A stretch of DNA of 64,000 nucleotides, from positions 36,641 through 100,640 of the forward strand of contig JAFRWY010000081.1 of the NCBI GenBank assembly GCA_017437905.1, given 5' to 3'. The DNA comes from Eubacterium sp. (GTDB lineage Bacteria > Bacillota > Clostridia > Lachnospirales > Lachnospiraceae). The notes beneath the pieces were generated by a model. The model saw only the letters and a program-made list of their open reading frames with translations. It ran no database searches and was not told the DNA's origin. This document shows, piece by piece, positions 34,701 to 42,665 of the stretch. Made by a program: the position numbers and the translations under genes. Numbering within the stretch: the first letter of the stretch is position 1; every line of letters begins with the position of its first letter.

Positions 34701-36100
34701 GCGACCAGGCCGTAGATAACGTGATAAATAAGATAAACATGAAGAACAAGCATACGTTTAATGTGGGTGTCAATGGGACCCGTGATCCTGCTATGGCCTA
34801 TGCCAAAAATTGGGTTTACGACAGTCTGAAAAAAAAGACCAGTGATAAGGATTTGATGGATGAAGTGAATAAGATGAAGGATTGGCTCAGGAAAGAGTTA
34901 TCCGAAAGCGGCATGAAAGAATTCGAAAGGAAGAATAAAGAAAAGGTTTTGCGGCATCTTGACAGGGTGACCAAAGCATTTGATGAAAAGAAGATATCAT
35001 CGGATGTAATGCGAATCTGGCTGGACCGGTGTCTTCAGCATAAGCTCAATTATTCCAAAGATATGTATAATCTCCTTGTTTACCAGGGGCGTACCGATCA
35101 GGATGAGGATCATTATGAAAAAAAAGTAGCAGAAGCAATCAATCCGTATGTGCAGAAGATGAGTGGAGTGGTCTTTTCACAGAATATGAAATCATACGGA
35201 GTCTATCAGAGAAAGGCGGATGTGGGAGAAACGGATGATCCGGCGCTCCTTCGGGCAAGGCGAGGGTTTAAGAATGAGGTGACATTTGAGATTAGAAATG
35301 GTAAGAAAGAAAAGAAAGAAGATATAAAGATACATGAATTTTCGGGAATCGGAGCTATGATGAGTACACCGAATGGTGATTTCATCCATATCAACGGAAA
35401 GAATGCAGACTACAATGATATAGCCACCAGAGCATATATCAGTGCAAAGCCGAAATATAAGTCTCTGGTCGTGAAGCTTTTTACGGAAACGGTCGCTGAA
35501 TTTAAAACGAAAAACATGCGGGATGAGCTTTATTTTAAGATTTCCAAAAGTAAAGATGAGAACAGGGGCTTTGCAGCGGATGATCTGACTGTTTATCTTG
35601 GCTCAAATGTGAGTCTGGAAGAAAGAAAGCAGCTCCTGGAAAGCTTCTATGAAAAGTGCGGCAAGGAAGAGAAAAAGCGGGGGGAAAGCATCCTGGACGG
35701 TGAGAATATGATCGTTGCCGGTTCCAAATATAAGGAGGGGATTGCTATTGCCGGAGAACCTGATATAGCAAGCCTGCTCAATAAGCATTTTTCCAATGAG
35801 GATAAAAAATCATTCCATTCAGCCTTCAGCAACAGGGACAAGCTTGAGAAAATAAGGGATCTGTCCACGAAAGAAGTGATAAGGGATCAGTTTTCCTTCA
35901 ATACATTTGTTATCGCAATGCTTGCCCAAAGCACATTTCTTACCGCATATCGCCGGAAAATGGATGTCAGGGCTAATATAAATACAAATGATCAGGAGGT
36001 GAGAGAGGAAATGAAGAAGATCTTCCGAGAACTCTGCTTCCTGAACGGGATCAATCCGGAAACCATGGGGGATATCGACAACAAGACGATCCTCGGGTAA
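34697..36100 (+). CDS. Split putative CIS cargo protein, downstream part, possibly HopA1-like
   Basis: 467 residues from GTG 34697, which overlaps the upstream TGA and has AGAGGA at 34681-34686, so re-initiation is possible. The same frame is open back to 34622, joining it to the upstream part after a -1 shift (about 772 residues in all). It is rich in Lys and lower in GC than the CIS genes. Residues about 270-400 (ELYFKISKSKDEN, DDLTVYLGSNVSLEERKQLL, GIAIAGEPDIASL, DQFSFNTFVIAML) remind me of the HopA1 type III effector family, a weak by-eye match. It precedes giant protein 3 but is not in the same transcript, since a terminator-like hairpin and a promoter intervene. Confidence 0.6.
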   Translation: MSDQAVDNVINKINMKNKHTFNVGVNGTRDPAMAYAKNWVYDSLKKKTSDKDLMDEVNKMKDWLRKELSESGMKEFERKNKEKVLRHLDRVTKAFDEKKISSDVMRIWLDRCLQHKLNYSKDMYNLLVYQGRTDQDEDHYEKKVAEAINPYVQKMSGVVFSQNMKSYGVYQRKADVGETDDPALLRARRGFKNEVTFEIRNGKKEKKEDIKIHEFSGIGAMMSTPNGDFIHINGKNADYNDIATRAYISAKPKYKSLVVKLFTETVAEFKTKNMRDELYFKISKSKDENRGFAADDLTVYLGSNVSLEERKQLLESFYEKCGKEEKKRGESILDGENMIVAGSKYKEGIAIAGEPDIASLLNKHFSNEDKKSFHSAFSNRDKLEKIRDLSTKEVIRDQFSFNTFVIAMLAQSTFLTAYRRKMDVRANINTNDQEVREEMKKIFRELCFLNGINPETMGDIDNKTILG

Positions 36101-36113
36101 CGGTATAAAAATA

Positions 36114-36146
36114 ACAGGAGCAGATTCTATGTCATTCTGCTCCTGT
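36114..36146 (-). terminator. Hairpin terminator for the antisense small gene
   Basis: ACAGGAGCAGA (36114-36124) pairs with TCTGCTCCTGT (36136-36146), 11 bp. On the minus strand it is followed by a T-rich tract (TTATTTTTATA), as in an intrinsic terminator for the 46-aa gene. It could also slow transcription from the split cargo gene on the plus strand. Confidence 0.6.
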
Positions 36147-36153
36147 ATAAGGC

Positions 36154-36294
36154 TCATTCTGTTTTTGCGGTCGTATCGGGATCATTTTTGTGCCAGTGCC
36201 AGAAAACGAATCCGATCAGTAATAAATAAATAGCTACAGAATAGAAAAATGTAAATGCAAGCAGCGGGATAGGGATGTCTTCGTTTCTTTTCAT
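36154..36294 (-). CDS. Small single-span membrane protein, 46 aa, antisense
   Basis: Read from ATG 36294 on the minus strand to TGA 36154. A charged start (MKRNEDIP) leads into one membrane helix of about 23 residues with aromatic ends (LLAFTFFYSVAIYLLLIGFV, then FWHWHKN), followed by a polar tail. A perfect AGGAGG (36305-36310) lies 10 bases before the start, a promoter further upstream and a hairpin terminator after the stop, so this is a well-formed gene although tiny. It is the only minus-strand gene in the first 45 kb. It could be an immunity peptide, a holin-like or regulatory membrane peptide; none is shown. Confidence 0.68.
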   Translation of the reverse strand: MKRNEDIPIPLLAFTFFYSVAIYLLLIGFVFWHWHKNDPDTTAKTE

Positions 36295-36355
36295 GATATG
36301 GGTTCCTCCTCATAAAAATGTAACATGGTGCTGTCTACTTTAATGTCACATAATT

Positions 36356-36384
36356 ATTCTATGTTGTTTTTATAAGGAAAGCAA
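36356..36384 (-). promoter_or_regulatory. Promoter for the antisense 46-aa gene
   Basis: On the minus strand TTGCTT (36384-36379), 17-base spacer, TAGAAT (36361-36356). It lies about 60 bases before the start codon. Confidence 0.5.
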
Positions 36385-36392
36385 GCGTTATT

Positions 36393-36421
36393 TTGAAGTT
36401 TAGTTCCGTGTGTTTATTAAA
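36393..36421 (+). promoter_or_regulatory. Candidate promoter for giant protein 3
   Basis: TTGAAG (36393-36398), 17-base spacer, ATTAAA (36416-36421), or TATTAA one base earlier. It lies 60 bases before ATG 36481 and overlaps the promoter zone of the opposite gene, so the two could interfere. Confidence 0.45.
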
Positions 36422-36480
36422 ATGATTTGCTGTAACCCACGGAAGTTGGTCATTGTGAATGAAAGAGAAAGAGGTATGAT

Positions 36481-39400
36481 ATGTCGGATAAAGACGATGA
36501 ATTGTTTGATCAGATGAAGAACAGGCAGCTGAATAAGCAGGTTCGTATCACTTCGGATCACCGCGCAGGAACTCTGAAGCAGAAGAACAGGAATCTCTAT
36601 GATAAGTCCGCGATCCAAAAGGATATGCAGGAGATCGACGAGCTTATGACAGGTAATCTGAACGCCGAAGACCGGTTTAATCTGGAAGTGGTGAGGGGGC
36701 GGAATATGTCCTCACTGCTTGTTCTCGAAGAGAAAACCACCGGGGATTCCAAACAGATGAAGAAGGTGAAGAAGTCGCTGGTGGCGATTGAAACCGTAAT
36801 CAATGAGGATAAGCTCGGCACTCCCGTCACGCTGGAGGATATAGAACGGATCATTGGGTTGTATGAGTCCGCCATCCTGGCTTGTAAGGAATATATGCTG
36901 GATAAGGATCCTTCCTATGCCACGGGAAAAGAACGCCTGTCTCTGGTGAGGCAGAATATGACACGTCTGCATAAGGAGGAGGAAGCCTTCCTTACGGCAA
37001 AGGAGCTGATGAGATCCGGATATCTGAACGGGGAAGTAAACCAGCCCCGTGCGCTTATGGTGCAGGTGAAGGTCTACGGGCTGACAAACGGCAATAATAT
37101 CCCGGAAGGTGTGGAAGCAAGGAGGGAACTCCCGGATGAAGATGCGCTAAAGGATGCAGGCTTCGAAGCTTCCATGCTGTACCGGGTATTCTCCGGAAAG
37201 GAAATGCCTTCGGATCTCATCAATCGCCTTTCGAAGAGTAAGAAAGAGAAGGAGCGGAACTTCGGCCATGAACTGATCCTGTTCTTTGCCAATGTCAGGA
37301 GCTCTCTTTCCGATTTCCGGGAAGGCAAGGTTGCCGCAAAGGTATTCCTGATCGGCAAAACTCTCCTCAGTGTACAGCAGAATGCCTTCGGACAGCTGAC
37401 GATCCGGTCAGGCAACATGGAGCTGCCACTGGACCGGCATACCGGCATCATCGCGGATATGCTGTCTCAGGATCTGATCCGGAATGAAGAACTTTATGGG
37501 AAAAAGCAGGCGGATGAGGTGATCCGGGATGTGATCCGGGATATCAATGAAGCGAAAAACGGAACGGAGAAGCGTCAGATCCTTACCGACTATCTGGTAA
37601 AAAGAACCAGGTATTCCGTTACGGATTTTACAAACTTCCCCACAACGGAACTGGCCTACATGATCCGCTCCCTTTTTGCAGGCAAAAAGATCTACCTTGT
37701 GGATTCCGTGCCCGGCGATGACTGGGTACTTTCGGAGAACGATCTTGTCTTTTCCAAGAACCACGGCGCTCTGATCAACGCCATGGAGTCGCGGGAACTC
37801 CTCAGGAAAACGCAGGAAGAGAAGAACCGTGAGAAGGTACAGGAGAAGGTTGAGGTAAAGAAGAAAGAGGGAGGGAAAAAGGACGAAAAGAAGCCGGAGG
37901 AAAAGGCGAAGGAGCAGGAGGATCAGGCACCCGAATGGGATGAAAAGGAGCAGAAGATCGTAAATCTACTGGGCGATATTCTTTTCTCCTATGATACCTG
38001 GACGGCTGACGAGAAGCGACAGGATCCGGGAAAGCGTATGCAGCTGGCTCTTGCCAAGAACGCGGAGGCCCTGTCCTACATCATAGCGGACATGTTTGCC
38101 ACCGGAGATATGAATCTGAAGCTTGTAAACGGCATGCTGGATAAGATGCCGCTCTTTATGATGCAGCCGAAGGAGGCGGAAGCTTTCCGTAAAACCGTGA
38201 CACAGGCTCTTACGGATACGGCACTGAAGATCAAAACAAAGGTGGATGAGAAGATACTCGAGATGCTGGGACCTGCGCCGGACAGCTTCTTCGGTGCGAT
38301 CAAGTATAATTCCATGAAGTTCCTGGTATCTACTGCAGCCACGGGACATCTTATGCATGCGGATAAGCTGGTAGAGGGTCTTGAGATCAGAGATGATGAC
38401 GGCAACGTGACCGTAAAGCTGGACGGAATGAAGGATCTCATACTGTCCCTGGAGGGGGACGAGCTTACTGCGCTTGCGGATGCGGAAAAGAGCATCGATC
38501 AGGGCGTATCGGCCACATCGGAAATGATCCAGAGATCCGTATCCATGTATTCCGGGGAACTCTTTAAGGAAGGGGAGAAGAAGCAGGAGGCTCCGCTTCC
38601 GGATCCGAATGAACCGGGGCTGACCAAAGAAGAGAAGCTGGAGAAAAAGAAGGAGCTTTACGAGGAAGGAAATAAGCGGCTTGCCAATATGGTGAAGGAC
38701 TCCCTGACCTCCGGAGAATCCGGACAGGGTCTTTTCACGAAGACTGTGTTTGACGAATATTTTAAGGGAGTTGATACCATCGATCAGCGTTCCATGCTTG
38801 CTTCCATGATCCGGAATGCGAAGCCCGTCGGAAAGCTGAAGGATGAAAATGAGAAGGATATAGAAGAAGACGAGAAGAAAGCTCGTCAGGCCTATAACGA
38901 AAAGGTGAAGGCCCGCAGCATGGGCAATTATATCGGCGGCCTTCTGAAGGGCGCGGGTCCCCTGTTCCAGAAGATGATGCAGGGACTTCCGCTGCAGGGA
39001 CTTCCTGCAGAGCTGCAGGATGCGGTAAAGGATATGAAGAGCAAGCTCTCCCCGATTCCCGAAGAGATTGTGGAGGCACAGCTCTATAATATGGTTCAGC
39101 GTTCTCACGGACAGGTGAAGAAGATCGTGGTGGTAAAGCCCCTTGGAGCCGCTTCCGTAGGACAGACCTTCCTGTGCAGGCTTACCCGTGCGGACGGAGC
39201 GGAAGAAGATGTTGCCATCAAGCTTCTGAAGCCGGATGTGACCAACCGGATGATGCGTGAGAAGCAGCTGATGATCCAATGTGCGAGAAAGACGGATATC
39301 GAAGCCAGACAGAAGGAGAATGAGAAAAGAGCAGAGGAAGGAAGGGAGCTGCTTCCCGAGATAAAGAAGAATGAAAAGGGTGGTATGCAGGCAACCTACG

Positions 39401-41514
39401 AGGGTCAGCTGGAGCGGATCCAGGAGGAGCTGGATCTTACCATAGAGGCCCGGAATGTGGAGCTGGGAAAGATCTATGACAAGACAGTGAAGAAAAATGA
39501 TGATACGGTTGCTTCCATGAAACTGAATACCCTGATCGCCCCCACCACGAATTCCATGGTTCTGGAAAAGGCTCCGGGAGAGACGGTTGACAGTCTGCTG
39601 GAACGTATCAAGGCTGAGACGACACGGCTGAAGGATCTCTATAAGGTTAAGCTGGTGGACGGCATGGACGAGGAAACCAGAAACTACGTCGAAGATAAGC
39701 TGAAGAAGGGTAAAGGAGTAGCATATTATAACAATATGACGATCCTTGCCGAGCATCAGAACATTCCGGAGAATTCGGAGGAGTACGCAAAGCTCCAGCC
39801 CGAGGTTATCGCGGAACAGCTGACTGCGCTTCTGGCTGAATTAAAGATGAAAAAGAAATATCTGGATGTATACGCCAGAAAATGGACCGAGGAAGGTCTC
39901 TTCGAGGAAGGCTTCTATCATGGAGATCCCCATGACGGAAATATCATGATCAGTGATGAAAAACTGACGGTGATCGATTTCGGTAACTGCACGAAGCTGA
40001 CGAAGGAACAGCAGGGGCATGTAACCCGTATGATGGCAGCAGCCTCCGTGGGAGATATGGAACTGTTCCGCAGTGGTCTGCACTCGCTTCTGAAGCCGGA
40101 GTTCGAGAGTCTGTATCAGCAGAAACGGGATGCTCTCGGGAAGGAGATCAAGGCCATCTTTAAGCTGGGTGACCAGAGGTCTGCGGGAGCCAGGATCATG
40201 GTGGCGCTTCTTAAGGCACAGGAGCTGGGACTTGAAGTACCGTCAGCAGTTTATAATTTCTCCCAGGGACAGATGCGTCTGCAGAATGCTCTTGCGAATA
40301 TGAATAATCAGATTGGGGAGACGGAGGAAACGCTGAAGGAGTTTACGGAGATCGATTCGGAGTCCAATTCCTTTAATCTGGCGGCGGATTTCATGCGGAA
40401 GCCCCGGGAGAATTACCGGAAGATGGGCGATTTCCCGGGATACATGGGCCAGCTGGAACATGCCTACGGTCATGAGGCCATCCGCTATACGATGGATAAG
40501 GACGAACTGACGAACCTTCTGATCACACAATATGACGGATTTAAGGGAGACTTTGTGGATTCCCTGAGCAAACAGGCAGGAAAGAAGGAGAGCATCCTTC
40601 ATGACTTTGACAATCTGGTGGAAGCAAGAAGAAACCTTCCGGCGGAAATCGCAGATATGGCCGGGCAGACCATGACCTCCGGTTTTGATACCGCCTTCGG
40701 ATCGGTAAGCAAGATCGTAGACAGTGACCTCAGGGCACGGATCCTTTCGAAGGTCATCCCGAATGAGATCACCGATGACTGGGTGGCAGAGATCAAGAAA
40801 GAGATCCGGGAAAAATGTGACCGCATGCAGGCCGTTGCGGAATCCTTTAGTGAGGTCTCGGAGCTCCGAAGCACCGTTTCCGAAAGAAATGAAGGAAAAT
40901 GGGAGCCCACAAAGGAAGAGAAGGAACAATTTGAGGCAGCCTGCCGTAAGTTTATCGACGCCTATGCCCCGGCGCATGCGGAAATGGCCGAAGGGAATAA
41001 GGACTTCATGCAGAGATTCAACAACTGGTCGGAGCCCGAGAACACAGATCAGATGCGGCCGGAGATCGAAAAGTATTTTACCACCTATCCTGAGGGTAAA
41101 GAGGAGTTCTTCACTGCCTATGACGGATATCTGGAAGCCTATCGGAACGCCTATGGAGAGTTTTACAGGAAAGAGAAGAAATTCTATCTTCGTCCGGATG
41201 AGGAAAAAGAAAAACTGCTGAAAAAGAAAAAACAGCCGAATGCCGAGGAAAAGGAAGCTCTCGATCAGGCAAAACAGCTTCTGAAACGGCGTTATCATGA
41301 GGTGATGCATGCAAGGATCGACAAGCGGTGGAAGATCAGCCAGCAGGCAGCAGATAAGAAAAAGGTTGATTTCCTGGATGTCATGTCCGATGTTCTGGAC
41401 GATAAGCTGAAGAAACTGGTATGGAGAATGGGTTTCTTCCGATCCATCAGTATGAATTTCAAACTGAAAAGACAGAATGCCGAACTGAAGGAACTGGGTA
41501 TTTCGAAGGACTAA
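36481..41514 (+). CDS. Giant putative CIS cargo protein 3 (1677 aa) with UbiB/ABC1-like kinase domain
   Basis: An N-terminal helical part (with the shared module near residues 93-155) and a Lys/Glu linker (about 456-485) lead to a UbiB/ABC1/ADCK-like kinase core at about 820-1240. Visible are FQKMMQ (829-834) in place of KxGQ, GAASVGQ (889-895) for the Ala-rich loop, AIK with K914, HGDPHDGN (1147-1154) for the catalytic loop and DFG (1166-1168). UbiB family members support quinone synthesis or unusual phosphotransfer; finding one inside a cargo-like giant is odd. Further helical sequence fills 1240-1677. AAGAGG precedes ATG 36481. Confidence 0.72.
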   Translation: MSDKDDELFDQMKNRQLNKQVRITSDHRAGTLKQKNRNLYDKSAIQKDMQEIDELMTGNLNAEDRFNLEVVRGRNMSSLLVLEEKTTGDSKQMKKVKKSLVAIETVINEDKLGTPVTLEDIERIIGLYESAILACKEYMLDKDPSYATGKERLSLVRQNMTRLHKEEEAFLTAKELMRSGYLNGEVNQPRALMVQVKVYGLTNGNNIPEGVEARRELPDEDALKDAGFEASMLYRVFSGKEMPSDLINRLSKSKKEKERNFGHELILFFANVRSSLSDFREGKVAAKVFLIGKTLLSVQQNAFGQLTIRSGNMELPLDRHTGIIADMLSQDLIRNEELYGKKQADEVIRDVIRDINEAKNGTEKRQILTDYLVKRTRYSVTDFTNFPTTELAYMIRSLFAGKKIYLVDSVPGDDWVLSENDLVFSKNHGALINAMESRELLRKTQEEKNREKVQEKVEVKKKEGGKKDEKKPEEKAKEQEDQAPEWDEKEQKIVNLLGDILFSYDTWTADEKRQDPGKRMQLALAKNAEALSYIIADMFATGDMNLKLVNGMLDKMPLFMMQPKEAEAFRKTVTQALTDTALKIKTKVDEKILEMLGPAPDSFFGAIKYNSMKFLVSTAATGHLMHADKLVEGLEIRDDDGNVTVKLDGMKDLILSLEGDELTALADAEKSIDQGVSATSEMIQRSVSMYSGELFKEGEKKQEAPLPDPNEPGLTKEEKLEKKKELYEEGNKRLANMVKDSLTSGESGQGLFTKTVFDEYFKGVDTIDQRSMLASMIRNAKPVGKLKDENEKDIEEDEKKARQAYNEKVKARSMGNYIGGLLKGAGPLFQKMMQGLPLQGLPAELQDAVKDMKSKLSPIPEEIVEAQLYNMVQRSHGQVKKIVVVKPLGAASVGQTFLCRLTRADGAEEDVAIKLLKPDVTNRMMREKQLMIQCARKTDIEARQKENEKRAEEGRELLPEIKKNEKGGMQATYEGQLERIQEELDLTIEARNVELGKIYDKTVKKNDDTVASMKLNTLIAPTTNSMVLEKAPGETVDSLLERIKAETTRLKDLYKVKLVDGMDEETRNYVEDKLKKGKGVAYYNNMTILAEHQNIPENSEEYAKLQPEVIAEQLTALLAELKMKKKYLDVYARKWTEEGLFEEGFYHGDPHDGNIMISDEKLTVIDFGNCTKLTKEQQGHVTRMMAAASVGDMELFRSGLHSLLKPEFESLYQQKRDALGKEIKAIFKLGDQRSAGARIMVALLKAQELGLEVPSAVYNFSQGQMRLQNALANMNNQIGETEETLKEFTEIDSESNSFNLAADFMRKPRENYRKMGDFPGYMGQLEHAYGHEAIRYTMDKDELTNLLITQYDGFKGDFVDSLSKQAGKKESILHDFDNLVEARRNLPAEIADMAGQTMTSGFDTAFGSVSKIVDSDLRARILSKVIPNEITDDWVAEIKKEIREKCDRMQAVAESFSEVSELRSTVSERNEGKWEPTKEEKEQFEAACRKFIDAYAPAHAEMAEGNKDFMQRFNNWSEPENTDQMRPEIEKYFTTYPEGKEEFFTAYDGYLEAYRNAYGEFYRKEKKFYLRPDEEKEKLLKKKKQPNAEEKEALDQAKQLLKRRYHEVMHARIDKRWKISQQAADKKKVDFLDVMSDVLDDKLKKLVWRMGFFRSISMNFKLKRQNAELKELGISKD

Positions 41515-41547
41515 CCTCACGGAGAAGGTGTATGGGGATGAATGCAT

Positions 41548-42567
41548 ATGAAGATACTGAATTTAAATCAAAAACTAATGACGGCTTTTGAAGGCCTCGA
41601 TCCTCTGGATATTCGTAAACAGAAAGACTTTTCCGCAGATGTCATGCTGGGAGCGGTCAGACAGGAGGAAGAGAAGGATGTCCCTGCGGGACTCCTTCTC
41701 GGAAACACGGAGAAGAAGGAACTGTCACTTCGCTGGCTTTTTGTGGATCCGGAATCCCGTCGGAAGAGCTACGCGGAACGGCTCTTATCCGAGGCGTTTC
41801 TGGTGGCAAGGGATAAGGGACTGGAACTTCTGTCCGTCACATTTCCGAAGCTTTACGGATATAAATCCCTTTGCAGGAATGACCGGGTGTTCTTCCGGAG
41901 CCATGGCTTTTCCGAGACGGAAGACGGACGGATGACGGCGAGGCTCTCGGACTATGAAAAGTATACGGAATATCAGGAACCGGTTTTCTACGATGATGAT
42001 GACATGCTGGACCGGCTTCTGGAGATGAGGATAGAGGATGAAGAACCCGGGGATACGGAAAATGAGGAACCGGACTTTGCGGTGATCCATAAACCCTGGG
42101 ATGTGCGAAAGGCAGAACTTCGGGAACTCTCAAAACAGACAGCCCTTCAGAACTTTGTGAAAATGATCCTCGCGGGGAAGAAAACGATAAAGGTGGGAGT
42201 CATAGGAGATCTTACCTTTTCGCAGTTTAAGGAAGGGGTCGAACTCTGCGAAGAAAACGGACATACCGGATTCCTGAGAAGCCTGTACGATACGCCGGTA
42301 GAATACTTTGATATGGATGTATCCTCCTATACCATGGTGGACGGGCATGTGACCGGTATGTTTCTCACACATTTCAGCGAAAAAGATCAGACCCTTATCG
42401 TGGAACTGCTTTATACGGAGGACAAAGACCATGCCAGGGGCCTTGCGGAACTGATCCGCTATTCCCTGATTGCGGCAAATGAGAAGTATCCGTCGGAAAC
42501 TACCGTGGTTCTACCGAATGATGAAAAGATTCATAAACCGTTTATTAAAAAACTGTTTGGTGAATAG
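41548..42567 (+). CDS. GNAT-like protein 4 of the cargo island, degenerate acetyl-CoA loop
   Basis: A 339-residue relative of GNAT 1-3. ATG 41548 (MKILNLNQKLM) is preferred over ATG 41542 because GGGGA at 41534-41538 is properly spaced. The motif A region is LRWLFVDPESRRKSYAERLL; where others have R-G-x-G-x-G this one has R-R-K-S-Y-A, so CoA binding may be lost. An acidic loop (EIEDEEPGDTENEE-type) lies near residue 165. The second half resembles the others only in layout. It starts 33 bases after giant protein 3, consistent with a cargo-partner pair. A non-catalytic binding role fits the degenerate loop. Confidence 0.72.
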   Translation: MKILNLNQKLMTAFEGLDPLDIRKQKDFSADVMLGAVRQEEEKDVPAGLLLGNTEKKELSLRWLFVDPESRRKSYAERLLSEAFLVARDKGLELLSVTFPKLYGYKSLCRNDRVFFRSHGFSETEDGRMTARLSDYEKYTEYQEPVFYDDDDMLDRLLEMRIEDEEPGDTENEEPDFAVIHKPWDVRKAELRELSKQTALQNFVKMILAGKKTIKVGVIGDLTFSQFKEGVELCEENGHTGFLRSLYDTPVEYFDMDVSSYTMVDGHVTGMFLTHFSEKDQTLIVELLYTEDKDHARGLAELIRYSLIAANEKYPSETTVVLPNDEKIHKPFIKKLFGE

Positions 42568-42585
42568 GAATAAATCTGATAAAAT
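42557..42585 (+). promoter_or_regulatory. Promoter for the PP2C phosphatase gene
   Basis: TTGGTG (42557-42562), a 17-base spacer and TAAAAT (42580-42585), 80 bases before the start codon. It overlaps the last codons of GNAT gene 4, so the phosphatase can be transcribed alone. Confidence 0.55.
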
Positions 42586-42665
42586 AGAAGTGTCGGAAAG
42601 GTGGTATATGCATTTCGGCAAAATACAGCCATGAGATTCATATGGTTTGAAGCAAAGGCCGGATT

